Below are positions 1-6,137 of a stretch of DNA of 13,619 nt, piece after piece (positions within the stretch are counted from its first letter, which is position 1; the number at the start of each line of letters is the position of its first letter). The stretch is taken from contig DASWFI010000063.1 in assembly GCA_036394315.1 (NCBI GenBank), forward strand, positions 1 through 13,619, in the 5' to 3' direction. The position numbers and the translations under genes are program-made. Source of the stretch: DASWFI01 sp036394315 (lineage in GTDB: Bacteria > Patescibacteriota > Doudnabacteria > UBA920 > O2-02-FULL-48-8). The notes under the pieces are model-generated. The model was not told the DNA's origin. It searched no databases and saw only the letters and a list, made by a program, of their open reading frames with translations.

Positions 1-230
1 AGCAAACATTGCAATTAGAGATCCCTAAAGCAGAAGAGGTAATATTTGAGCAGGAGCCGGTGTTTCAGGCGGTAACTCAGGAAATGCATACGGGGGTCGG
101 TGAATTTGTAAAACAAAAAACTTCGGTGGCCAATACAGGCAATGCGCCAGTGTGCATGATGTGCGGGGATATGCTGCGCATGGCTGAAGGCTGTCAGAAA
201 TGTGAGAGCTGTGGGTGGAGTAAGTGCTAA
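1..230 (+). CDS. nrdJ: Adenosylcobalamin-dependent (class II) ribonucleotide reductase, C-terminal fragment
   Basis: This is the 3' end of a gene that continues off the left edge; the frame is open back to base 1, so the TTG at 9 is not a real start. The last 32 residues carry a cysteine-rich tail: CMMCG, then EGCQKCESCGWSKC at the very C-terminus. This paired CxxC arrangement ending in SKC is typical of vitamin B12-dependent class II ribonucleotide reductases, which make deoxyribonucleotides from ribonucleotides through a radical generated from AdoCbl. The terminal cysteines are known to shuttle reducing equivalents to the active site. The catalytic barrel lies outside the window, so the call rests on the tail and on the corrinoid adenosyltransferase encoded about 0.9 kb downstream. 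The stop overlaps the next start (TAATG), indicating translational coupling. Confidence 0.82.
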   Translation, partial: QTLQLEIPKAEEVIFEQEPVFQAVTQEMHTGVGEFVKQKTSVANTGNAPVCMMCGDMLRMAEGCQKCESCGWSKC

Positions 231-478
231 TGTCAGATTTTTTGGATGATAAGCCGGCGACTCCTCTGCCTCCTCGTAGAAAAGAGAGAGAAGAGCGCCC
301 AAAGAATAGTCTGAAAGAAGATTTGGATTATCGGATCAAAGGATTGGAACAAGCCAAACAAGAACAGAGTATGAGCCATGCGGATATCGCAGCTCTGGAC
401 CGATCGATCGCCAAACTCAGACTGAAGAAAGCCGAGAAGGAACAGAAACCCGAAAAGCAAGCAGAGGAACAAGTATAA
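230..478 (+). CDS. Small charged hypothetical protein, coupled to nrdJ
   Basis: An 82-residue protein of unknown function. I place the start at ATG 230, which overlaps the reductase stop (TAATG) and has GGAG at 217-220, rather than at the in-frame GTG at 224. The N-terminus is acidic and proline-rich (about residues 1-16), then basic; residues 28-75 are rich in Lys, Glu, Gln and Ala and should form a long helix or coiled coil (DLDYRIKGLEQAKQEQ, LDRSIAKLRLKKAEKEQ). There is no signal peptide, membrane segment or cysteine. Its position suggests co-expression with the reductase, but nothing in the sequence shows a role. A hairpin terminator follows within 12 bases. Confidence 0.7.
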   Translation: MSDFLDDKPATPLPPRRKEREERPKNSLKEDLDYRIKGLEQAKQEQSMSHADIAALDRSIAKLRLKKAEKEQKPEKQAEEQV

Positions 479-489
479 AAGTTAAATAA

Positions 490-515
490 AAAGGCGGCGG
501 AAACCCGCCGCCTTT
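490..515 (+). terminator. GC-rich hairpin, intrinsic terminator after the nrdJ operon
   Basis: A perfect 11-bp stem (AAAGGCGGCGG 490-500, loop AAAC, CCGCCGCCTTT 505-515). The following T run is short on the plus strand (TTT, then AAAAATTT), so termination may be only partial. On the minus strand the hairpin is followed by a better T run. It separates the reductase operon from the phosphatase gene. Confidence 0.7.
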
Positions 516-523
516 AAAAATTT

Positions 524-1117
524 ATGAGAATAATTGCAGTCCGCCACGGCGAGACGGTTGAAAATGCGAGAAGAATAATGATTGGACATGGGCCTGGCAA
601 ATTAAGTAAGATTGGTATCAAACAAGTTCAAGCCCTCGGGAGAATGCTCAAAAAAGAAAAACCAGATTTTATTTATTGTTCTGACCTCAAACGATGTAAG
701 GATACTTTAAAAGAGATTGCAAAATACCATAAACATATTCCTGTTGTTTTTACGGAGGACCTAAGAGAGCGTAACTGGGGCATCTTGGAAGGTAAAACAT
801 ACAAAGAATCCCAGTTGGCTTTCGAAAAATATAAAGGCCCGCGGCTTAAATATAAACCAAAGGGCGGCGAATCTCTTATTGATTTAAATAAACGTATTTC
901 CGGGTTTATAAAATATATAAAGAAAAATCATAGAAACGAAAAATTGCTTTTTGTGACTCACGCTGGAGTTCTACGGACGCTTAATTCGATTTTGACCAAG
1001 ACTTCATTGGTTAAGAGTTATGGAAAATTTAGATTTCATAATTCATCAGTAACCGAATATGAAATTATCGGCTCAAAAGTCAAAGTCCATCGATTTAACG
1101 AGATTAAGCATCTATGA
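524..1117 (+). CDS. Histidine phosphatase (phosphoglycerate mutase/CobC-like)
   Basis: A 197-residue cytoplasmic histidine phosphatase. The catalytic RHGE motif is at residues 7-10 (His8 is the predicted phospho-acceptor). Other family features are the SDLKRCKDT segment with Arg57, the RERNWG region with the probable proton donor Glu82, GGES at 114-117, and the second catalytic His146 in FVTHAGVLR. The fold is shared by phosphoglycerate mutases, fructose-2,6-bisphosphatases and alpha-ribazole-5'-phosphate phosphatase (CobC), and the sequence alone does not fix the substrate. Because its stop overlaps the corrinoid adenosyltransferase start (ATGA), a CobC-like role in corrinoid or nucleotide-loop metabolism is plausible; this is inference from context. 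The ATG at 524 lies just after the upstream terminator with no SD. Confidence 0.88.
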   Translation: MRIIAVRHGETVENARRIMIGHGPGKLSKIGIKQVQALGRMLKKEKPDFIYCSDLKRCKDTLKEIAKYHKHIPVVFTEDLRERNWGILEGKTYKESQLAFEKYKGPRLKYKPKGGESLIDLNKRISGFIKYIKKNHRNEKLLFVTHAGVLRTLNSILTKTSLVKSYGKFRFHNSSVTEYEIIGSKVKVHRFNEIKHL

Positions 1118-1638
1118 CCAAGGGTCTGACGATAGTTTATATCGGGGATGGAAAAGGGAAGACTTCGGCGGCGGCGGGGTTGGCTTGTCGGGCGGCTGGC
1201 ACGAACTTCAAAGTTTTATATTTACAGTTTGTGAAAGGCGATTGGCCATCAGGGGAGCGCGAGTCGCTGGCTAAGCTAGGAGTAGAAGTAAAACTCATGG
1301 GCCGTGGTTTTGTGGGAATCCTGGGCGATCGCAAACACATTTCCGAGCATGTGCGAGCCGCTAAAAATGCCATGAAAGAATCGATCAGGGCTTTGAAATC
1401 AAAAAAATATGATCTGGTGATTTTAGATGAAGCATTGTCTGCCGTGGAATCCAAACTTTTGACTGAAGCCGATGTGCTTAAAATTATGGATGCCAAACCT
1501 GCAGAAATTCATTTGTGCATGACCGGCCACAAACGATTCAAAAAGATTATCGCAAAGGCGGATCTGGTGACAGAGATGAAAATGATCAAGCACCCGTATT
1601 ATCAGGGAATACTGGCACAGAGAGGGATAGATTTTTAA
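1114..1638 (+). CDS. cobO: Corrinoid adenosyltransferase (CobA/CobO/BtuR family)
   Basis: A 174-residue ATP:cob(I)alamin adenosyltransferase. It transfers the 5'-deoxyadenosyl group of ATP to reduced corrinoid, making the AdoCbl cofactor needed by the class II reductase encoded upstream. Visible motifs are the P-loop GDGKGKTSAA (11-20), VLYLQFVKG (34-42), VILDEALSA (102-110; family members usually have LDE followed by Asn), the MTGHKRF segment (136-142) and the C-terminal VTEM..KHPYYQGILAQRGIDF. Length and domain order match the family. It starts at ATG 1114 inside the stop of the phosphatase gene, so the two are cotranscribed and coupled. The GHKRF stretch is GR(G/N)AP-like in many homologues, a mild divergence near the active site. 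Confidence 0.93.
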   Translation: MTKGLTIVYIGDGKGKTSAAAGLACRAAGTNFKVLYLQFVKGDWPSGERESLAKLGVEVKLMGRGFVGILGDRKHISEHVRAAKNAMKESIRALKSKKYDLVILDEALSAVESKLLTEADVLKIMDAKPAEIHLCMTGHKRFKKIIAKADLVTEMKMIKHPYYQGILAQRGIDF

Positions 1639-1639
1639 C

Positions 1640-1672
1640 AAAAAAAGAAGCCGGCGAGTTGCTCGCAGGCTT
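1640..1672 (-). terminator. Intrinsic terminator of the minus-strand gene
   Basis: Read on the minus strand, the stem AAGCC-T-GCGAG / loop CAA / CTCGC-C-GGCTT has one internal mismatch and is followed by CTTTTTTT. It overlaps the last base pairs of the minus gene's stop codon. On the plus strand no T run follows, so it mainly serves the minus-strand gene. Confidence 0.75.
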
Positions 1673-2318
1673 ACGCAGATCGGAGATGATCGGCGATGGA
1701 AACCACACTCGATGGTCTTTCCGTCTTCATCTCAGAAAAGGGCGGACTGAGAGGCAGGTTAGGACCGGCCATGATGTACCTGGTCTTGTACAGCGCTTTG
1801 ATGGCCGCATCCCAGACGACCACGTACTTGCGCCTTACGTTGACAGCGACTCGGAATCTCTTACCTTTGAAGTCGAAATCAACGATCAGATTACCGTCCC
1901 GATCTTTTTGGTACTCCGTTGTCCATTCCACTTCGTTGGCCAGGCTGTCATCTGATCTGAGGTATGGAGTATTGTCCGGGGCGAATCCGAAGCGCTTGTC
2001 TTCGTAGTTGGTTTCGACCCAAACTGTACTCCCGTCGACTTGTACGACTTGCAGGTGCGGGTCTACTTCGACTCGCAAGCCGCGGTAGGCCCTGATTACG
2101 AAGTTGTTTCCAGAAGTGCGCAGTTCGTAATCTCCTAGATTTTCTCTGGTGACCGCGTGCTTGGGCTTTTCTGTCTTTTTTTTCTCCTGAGTGGAGGGTT
2201 CGGGGTTTCTACCAAACATCCGAATGCCCGCCACGAGCTCGATTCGGAAATCCGGTCCGAATAGTCCCCAAAATGACCAGTCCCAGGTCTGACCCAAAGA
2301 AAATCGCTCAACGCCCAT
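1671..2318 (-). CDS. Hypothetical protein, single-gene unit
   Basis: A 215-residue protein I do not recognise. The start is supported by a strong SD (GGAGGGG, about 4 nt before ATG 2318). Residues 1-35 contain an aromatic, hydrophobic stretch (WDWSFWGLFGPDFRIEL) that is not a clear signal peptide. Residues 38-55 are a Lys/Glu/Pro-rich linker. Residues 60-185 alternate hydrophobic and charged residues and read as beta-rich (FVIRAYRGLRVEVDP, LIVDFDFKGKRFRVAVNV). It lies against the strand of its neighbours, has its own terminator and is more GC-rich than the A-rich core genes, which suggests an independent, possibly acquired cassette that interrupts the cobalamin-related genes. No catalytic motif is evident. 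Confidence 0.72.
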   Translation of the reverse strand: MGVERFSLGQTWDWSFWGLFGPDFRIELVAGIRMFGRNPEPSTQEKKKTEKPKHAVTRENLGDYELRTSGNNFVIRAYRGLRVEVDPHLQVVQVDGSTVWVETNYEDKRFGFAPDNTPYLRSDDSLANEVEWTTEYQKDRDGNLIVDFDFKGKRFRVAVNVRRKYVVVWDAAIKALYKTRYIMAGPNLPLSPPFSEMKTERPSSVVSIADHLRSA

Positions 2319-2360
2319 AGGTCCCCTCCGTTTCGATTCGCAGAATATTAAAATATCATA

Positions 2361-2390
2361 TTTACAATTTTTAGTGAAATTTGATAAGAT
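2361..2390 (+). promoter_or_regulatory. Candidate promoter for the DUF4430 gene
   Basis: TTTACA (2361-2366), an 18-nt spacer, then TAAGAT (2385-2390), 24 nt before ATG 2415. The region 2319-2414 separates divergent genes, is AT-rich and must also hold the promoter of the minus-strand gene, which I could not place convincingly. No riboswitch-like structure fits in this short leader. Confidence 0.4.
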
Positions 2391-2414
2391 TGTATAGCTA
2401 ATTAATCAATAAAT

Positions 2415-2825
2415 ATGACTGCACGACGCCTAGAGATATTTGTAATTGTTACCATAATCGCATTAATCGGGGTTATTTACGCTTTAACCAAAAAACCCGT
2501 ACTGGCACCTGCCACCAATACTGGAATAAACCAGAGCCAGAATCAAAATCCGCGGATTGCGCCCGGCGAGCCCAACCCCTCAGCGCCAGTGGAATACAAA
2601 GGCCAGAATGGAAAAAATGCTTTGGAATTGCTGAAACTAGCGCATAAAGTGGATGTGAAAAGCTATTCTTTCGGGGACATGGTCACAGGAATTGACGGAA
2701 TTACCCCGGATGCGAAACATTTCTGGGCCATGTACGTAAACGGCAAATTTTCTCAAGTCGGAGCTTCGCAATACATGACTAAATTAGAAGATAGTATTAA
2801 ATGGCAGATCGACGCTATTAAGTAA
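2415..2825 (+). CDS. Membrane-anchored DUF4430 (transcobalamin-like) protein
   Basis: A 136-residue protein with a short N-terminal basic tail (MTARR), one hydrophobic segment at about 7-25 acting as an uncleaved anchor (no lipobox Cys), a flexible Asn/Gln/Pro-rich linker at 30-60, and a C-terminal domain from about 60 to 136. That domain has the DUF4430 pattern: GKNALELLKLAHKV, a central GDMVTGIDGI, the signature FWAMYVNG (103-110), GASQYMTKLEDSIKW near the end. DUF4430 is related to the C-terminal domain of eukaryotic transcobalamin and is often found on the surface of bacteria near cobalamin transport genes. Here it is followed 29 nt later by a DUF6580 membrane protein and lies in a neighbourhood with corrinoid adenosyltransferase and class II reductase genes, so an extracytoplasmic corrinoid-capture role is a reasonable inference. 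No SD is seen. Confidence 0.8.
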   Translation: MTARRLEIFVIVTIIALIGVIYALTKKPVLAPATNTGINQSQNQNPRIAPGEPNPSAPVEYKGQNGKNALELLKLAHKVDVKSYSFGDMVTGIDGITPDAKHFWAMYVNGKFSQVGASQYMTKLEDSIKWQIDAIK

Positions 2826-2854
2826 TCAATAACAGATAATAGGAAACAGAAATT

Positions 2855-3373
2855 ATGCTTGAATATTTTCTCATTCTTTTGGGCGCGGCTCTTCGAGTCC
2901 TGCCGCATCCGGCCAACTTTGCGCCAATTGCAGCCATAGCTTTGTTTGGCGCCATTTACATCAAAGATAAACGCTTATCCCTGATTTTGCCACTGGCAGC
3001 CATGATTATTTCCGATATTTTTATTGGTTTTGATTCGCTCCAGTCCCGATTGATTATTTACAGTTGTTTCTTTTTGATTGCTCTGATAGGCCTGTGGATC
3101 CGCAATCATCAAAATGTTTTCACTGTGACGGGAGGTTCTTTAGTCGGTTCGACTTTGTTTTATTTGATCACTAATTTAGTTTGGTTGTATCCAGCGAAAA
3201 TGTACCCGCATACTCTGTCTGGACAGATTTTGTCTTATACCAATGCCTTGCCGTTTTTCCGATACACTTTGCTCGGCGATTTATTCTACGTTGGATTATT
3301 CTTCGGAATTTATGAAGCAGTAAAGTATTTCCAATATGATTATAAAAGTTCACGTGCGGACTCACGCGCATGA
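2855..3373 (+). CDS. DUF6580-family integral membrane protein, putative transporter S component
   Basis: A 172-residue polytopic membrane protein. The signature near the N-terminus is R14 followed by LPHPANFAPIAAIALFG (15-32), then IKDKR, a second hydrophobic segment ending in SDIFIG (53-58), segments at about 67-82 and 97-113, TNLVW (106-110) and PFFRYTLLGDLFYVGLFFG (133-151). These match the DUF6580 family, whose six-helix plan resembles ECF-type S components. Known cobalamin S components are of similar size; the solitary BtuM type uses a cysteine to bind cobalt. Cys71 in the third segment is the only cysteine here, but equivalence is not established. It is preceded by AGGAAA and lies directly behind the DUF4430 gene. 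No ECF ATPase or T component is in the window. The substrate call (corrinoid) is inference from neighbours. Confidence 0.78.
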   Translation: MLEYFLILLGAALRVLPHPANFAPIAAIALFGAIYIKDKRLSLILPLAAMIISDIFIGFDSLQSRLIIYSCFFLIALIGLWIRNHQNVFTVTGGSLVGSTLFYLITNLVWLYPAKMYPHTLSGQILSYTNALPFFRYTLLGDLFYVGLFFGIYEAVKYFQYDYKSSRADSRA

Positions 3374-3554
3374 GGATAAAATTGAAGAAATAGGAATTGA
3401 TGAATACAAGCTTTGGACCACAGCCATCCCGGAAAAAGGGGAGGCCAACGAGGCTGTGATAGATTTGTTGGCGGATTTCTTCGATATTCCAGTATCAAAA
3501 ATCCGCATTCGGTCCGGCAACAAAAGCACTCACAAGCTAATCGAGATCGAGTAA
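3336..3554 (+). CDS. DUF167 (YggU-like) family protein
   Basis: A 72-residue protein that matches the whole length of the DUF167 fold: MIIKVHVRTHAHEDKIE at the N-terminus, KLWTTAIPEKGEANEAVIDLLADFF in the middle (family consensus APP.dGkAN.ali..La), and VSKIRIRSGNKSTHKLIEI at the end. The biochemical function of the family is unknown. The ATG at 3336 fits the family's usual N-terminus and makes the gene overlap the upstream membrane protein by 38 nt in another frame, with only a poor SD, so translation probably depends on the upstream gene. A terminator follows immediately. Confidence 0.85.
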   Translation: MIIKVHVRTHAHEDKIEEIGIDEYKLWTTAIPEKGEANEAVIDLLADFFDIPVSKIRIRSGNKSTHKLIEIE

Positions 3555-3580
3555 GTACGTGTGCAAGCACGTACTTTTTT
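3553..3580 (+). terminator. Intrinsic terminator after the DUF4430-DUF6580-DUF167 operon
   Basis: Stem AGTACGTG (3554-3561), loop TGCAAG, CACGTACT (3568-3575), followed by six Ts in total from 3575. It begins inside the stop codon of the DUF167 gene. Confidence 0.85.
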
Positions 3581-3582
3581 GT

Positions 3583-3588
3583 TATAAT
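3583..3588 (+). promoter_or_regulatory. -10 element (TATAAT) of the 3607 cassette
   Basis: A consensus TATAAT just after the T run of the preceding terminator and 19 nt before ATG 3607, with the SD GAGGAGG at 3595-3601. The -35 position would fall within the terminator hairpin and is weak. The predicted leader is only about 12 nt. Confidence 0.55.
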
Positions 3589-3606
3589 TTCCTCGAGGAG
3601 GAAGCC

Positions 3607-3926
3607 ATGCCTGGGATTGAAAGCGAGATGGTGTTAGAACCCAAAGATGGTTGTCTCGGTGGCCCGATGAATTTACGGGACTTCCAGAAAGCGCTCTCGA
3701 AGGCTCTGGTCTGCATCTACAACTCTCTGGGATCAACGAGTGCGTGCAGATGGCGCTCGGCGTCGGTCCTGTGATCTCTGGTAGGCTCTACCGGCAAGGA
3801 GGGCAGAACCTGTTCGAGATCGAAGGGAGGACGAGAGAGCGGCGTATCCGCGGAATGAAGATCGAAGCCGTGATTCGTCTTGAAGACCTCAACTTCGGTG
3901 TGAAGGCCGACTTCGTTACGTTCTAA
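3607..3926 (+). pseudogene. Hypothetical single-gene cassette, apparent frameshift
   Basis: ATG 3607 has a strong SD (GGAGG) and a TATAAT just upstream, yet its frame ends at 3774 in an unconvincing tail. A second open frame runs to TAA 3926 but has only a TTG start at 3651 without an SD. Adding one G to the GGG at 3729-3731 joins them into one 106-residue protein that reads ..KALVCIYNSLG then INECVQMALGVG.. with a plausible basic and beta-rich C-terminal half (RTRERRIRGMKIEAVIRL). The total length of 320 nt is one base short of whole codons, as expected. This could be a real disabling mutation, a consensus-sequence error, or two separate ORFs; I see no slippery heptamer for programmed frameshifting. 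The product is not recognised. The gene has its own terminator and GC-rich style. Confidence 0.6.
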
Positions 3927-3958
3927 GTAACTGATCATGCCCCGGAAGGGTTCTCACT

Positions 3959-3985
3959 AAAGCGACACTCGTCGCTTTTTCTTTT
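3959..3985 (+). terminator. Intrinsic terminator of the 3607 cassette
   Basis: Stem AAAGCGAC (3959-3966), loop ACTC, GTCGCTTT (3971-3978), then TTCTTTTT. Confidence 0.88.
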
Positions 3986-3995
3986 TGCTTTAGTT

Positions 3996-4004
3996 TGCTA
4001 AAAT
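3996..4004 (+). promoter_or_regulatory. Extended -10 promoter of hisS (TGCTAAAAT)
   Basis: TGC followed by TAAAAT (3999-4004) ends only 6 nt before ATG 4011, so transcription would begin at or within a base or two of the start codon. There is no SD. This points to a leaderless hisS mRNA. Confidence 0.5.
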
Positions 4005-4010
4005 TAGGTT

Positions 4011-5249
4011 ATGTCAAAAGAAATTCCCCAAGTATTGAAAGGCTTTCGCGATTATCTGCCGCAGGAACAATTGGCGCGAAAGAAAATTATCTCGAAAATC
4101 TCTGAGGTCTTCGAGCGTTTTGGGTTTGCGCCGCTGGATACGCCATCTTTGGAATCATACGAGTTATTTAAAGGCAAACTCGGCGAAGATGAAAAATTGA
4201 TGTACAAATTTACTGATTTGGGCGACCGCGAAGTTGCCTTGCGCTACGACCTCACAGTCCCGCTGGTTCGCGTGGTCGCAAGTTATCCGCAGTTGCCAAA
4301 ACCATTTAAACGATATCAGATCGCGCCGGTCTGGCGCGCGGACAAACCGCAAAAAGGAAGATACCGCGAGTTTGTACAGTGTGACATCGATATTGTGGGC
4401 ACGGATTCGATTTTGGCAGACATGGAAGTGATAGCAAGCATGAACGCGGCTTACAAAAGTTTGGAAATCGGAAATTTCCAAGTGAAATTCAATGACCGCA
4501 AACTGGTGGACCAGGCCCTGACTACTCTTAAAATTTCCAAATCTCAAATTACAGATTTTATGCGGACTTTGGACAAGCTTGATAAAATCGGCGAAAAAAA
4601 AGTCAAAGAAAGTTTGGCAGAACAAGGTTTTGCTGAAAATTTACTCCCCGAATATTCTAAGTTAATGGATAAATTGTCCAAGGATCGAGTAATCGAAATT
4701 CAAAACATGCTTTCGGGCTTGGGGGTGGAGCAAATGAAGTTCGATAAATTCCTGATGCGGGGACTGGATTATTACACAGGCATCGTGTTTGAGTTTATTT
4801 TGTTGGAAAAACCGGAATTTGGCAGTGTCGGCAGCGGCGGCCGATACGATGAGTTGGTAGAAAAAATCACGGGAATCAAAACACCGGCGGTGGGCGGCTC
4901 GATCGGCCTGGATCGGCTATTTGCGGCTCTGGAAGAAATGGGCGATATCACTCCCCGCACTGCGGCTGAAGTGATAGTATTCAATATGGATAAAAATTTA
5001 ATTCCCGAATATTTAAACATTACTACGAATTTGAGAAATAACGGCATCGACACGGAGATTTATTATGAAACGGCTAAGCTGGATAAACAGTTCAAATATG
5101 CGGAAGCGAAAAATATCCAGGTCGCGATAATTTTTGGCATGGATGAATCGAAAAAACGCAAAGTCAATCTCAAGAATTTGAAAGAAAAAGAACAGGTCAC
5201 AGTGGACATGGACGATTTGATCACACAAGTGAAATCAATGTTGTGGTAA
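4011..5249 (+). CDS. hisS: Histidine--tRNA ligase
   Basis: A 412-residue class II aminoacyl-tRNA synthetase that charges tRNA-His. The N-terminal catalytic domain shows GFRDYLP (11-17), motif 1 around FAPLDTPSLESYELF (39-53), RYDLTVPLVR (78-87), motif 2 FKRYQIAPVWRADKP..GRYREF (99-121) with Arg109, the HisRS-specific RGLDYYTG (250-257), GGRYDEL (276-282) and motif 3 GGSIGLDRLFAAL (295-307). The C-terminal 90 residues (VIVFNMDKN onward) are the anticodon-binding domain. Length is normal. It follows a terminator and has an extended -10 element almost touching its ATG. The next small ORF overlaps its 3' end by 7 nt. Confidence 0.97.
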   Translation: MSKEIPQVLKGFRDYLPQEQLARKKIISKISEVFERFGFAPLDTPSLESYELFKGKLGEDEKLMYKFTDLGDREVALRYDLTVPLVRVVASYPQLPKPFKRYQIAPVWRADKPQKGRYREFVQCDIDIVGTDSILADMEVIASMNAAYKSLEIGNFQVKFNDRKLVDQALTTLKISKSQITDFMRTLDKLDKIGEKKVKESLAEQGFAENLLPEYSKLMDKLSKDRVIEIQNMLSGLGVEQMKFDKFLMRGLDYYTGIVFEFILLEKPEFGSVGSGGRYDELVEKITGIKTPAVGGSIGLDRLFAALEEMGDITPRTAAEVIVFNMDKNLIPEYLNITTNLRNNGIDTEIYYETAKLDKQFKYAEAKNIQVAIIFGMDESKKRKVNLKNLKEKEQVTVDMDDLITQVKSMLW

Positions 5250-5452
5250 ATCTTTCTAAGTCCAAAATATTCCTGATCCTCTGCATTGCGTTTATTGTCG
5301 GGATATTTTTGGGGCGGTTTATAAATTATCAAATCATGGCCATGGCGGCCATGATTTTTGGTATAGAGTCTGCAATAATGAATCTGGTATCAAAGAAGTC
5401 TTTACAAAAATTAGATTTTGAGGTAAACTTACAGCACATTAAAAGGAGATAA
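5243..5452 (+). CDS. Small membrane protein resembling the ComEC N-terminus
   Basis: A 69-residue ORF with a GTG start overlapping the end of hisS by 7 nt and no SD. The first 30 residues (SKSKIFLILCIAFIVGIFLG, then RFI) resemble the first transmembrane segment of ComEC/Rec2 competence proteins in this group. A second hydrophobic stretch (MAMAAMIFGIESAIMNLV) follows, then a short charged tail. The large ComEC channel and hydrolase domains are absent. It may be an independent small membrane protein or a stub of a longer gene; I cannot decide from sequence. The stop is 3 nt before the cyclophilin ATG and the cyclophilin SD lies within its last codons. Confidence 0.5.
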   Translation: MVNLSKSKIFLILCIAFIVGIFLGRFINYQIMAMAAMIFGIESAIMNLVSKKSLQKLDFEVNLQHIKRR

Positions 5453-5455
5453 AAA

Positions 5456-6133
5456 ATGAAGCTCAATAAAATTTTAATCGGATTGATTTTAATTGTAATC
5501 GCTATCGGCGCCTATTTTTATTTCCAATCACGAAAAGGAAATACTGTGACTGAAAATAATCAGACTAATACAACCCCCGCCCCAACCCCAACTCCACCTA
5601 CAACCCCCCCTCCTACCCCAACACCTCTGACTACGGAAAATCCCAAGGTTCCTGAAAAAGCAGTAGCCACGGTTCAAACCAGCATGGGGACATTTGAAGT
5701 GACGTTGAACGGGAAAGCCGCACCTAAGACAGTGGCGAATTTTATCAAGCTTGTTAATAATAAATTTTACGAGAATTTAACATTTCATAGAATCGTGAAG
5801 CAAACTGGATTTCATTTGATCCAGGGCGGCGATCCTAAAGGCGACGGTACAGGTGGCCCTGGCTATAATGTGCCTGCGGAAATTGGACTTAAACACACCA
5901 AGGGTGCTATTGCCACGGCCCGAACTGGTGATGAAGTTAATCCCACGAAAGCTTCTTCTGGCAGCCAGTTTTATATAGTGGAAGAAGATATTCCATTTTT
6001 GGATGGTAATTACACAGTGTTTGGCTATGTTACTAAAGGCATGGATGTCGTAGAAAAAATCGGCAAAGTGGAAACCTCAGCAGGAGATCGGCCAGTTACT
6101 CCGGTTATTATTAAAAAGATTACGATTAAATAA
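5456..6133 (+). CDS. Membrane-anchored cyclophilin-type peptidyl-prolyl isomerase
   Basis: A 225-residue protein. An N-terminal hydrophobic segment (about 5-22) acts as a signal anchor and is followed by a Thr/Pro-rich linker (40-60) that spaces the enzyme from the membrane. The cyclophilin domain spans about 68-225 and shows the core motifs FHRI (110-113), QGGDPKGDGTGGPGY (123-137), AIATAR (151-156), SSGSQFYI (167-174) and LDGNYTVFGYV (182-192). Arg112 and the Gln-Phe pair correspond to catalytic residues of the family. It should speed cis-trans isomerisation of prolyl bonds in extracytoplasmic proteins. The SD AAAAGGAGAT gives a clear start. It is followed 4 nt later by ndk, so they are probably cotranscribed. 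Confidence 0.93.
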   Translation: MKLNKILIGLILIVIAIGAYFYFQSRKGNTVTENNQTNTTPAPTPTPPTTPPPTPTPLTTENPKVPEKAVATVQTSMGTFEVTLNGKAAPKTVANFIKLVNNKFYENLTFHRIVKQTGFHLIQGGDPKGDGTGGPGYNVPAEIGLKHTKGAIATARTGDEVNPTKASSGSQFYIVEEDIPFLDGNYTVFGYVTKGMDVVEKIGKVETSAGDRPVTPVIIKKITIK

Positions 6134-6137
6134 ACTT

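Noticed and set aside
1113..1118. Reassigned UGA codon (as in Gracilibacteria)
   Set aside because: The phosphatase ends naturally at this TGA with the family's normal length, and no core gene needs to read through TGA.
1515..1955. Plus-strand ORF of 146 residues bridging the adenosyltransferase gene end and the convergent gene
   Set aside because: It reads out of frame through cobO, across a terminator, then antisense to the minus gene; it lacks an SD and protein-like composition.
2319..2414. Cobalamin riboswitch upstream of the DUF4430 gene
   Set aside because: The leader after the candidate promoter is about 18 nt and AT-rich, with no B12 box or suitable stems.
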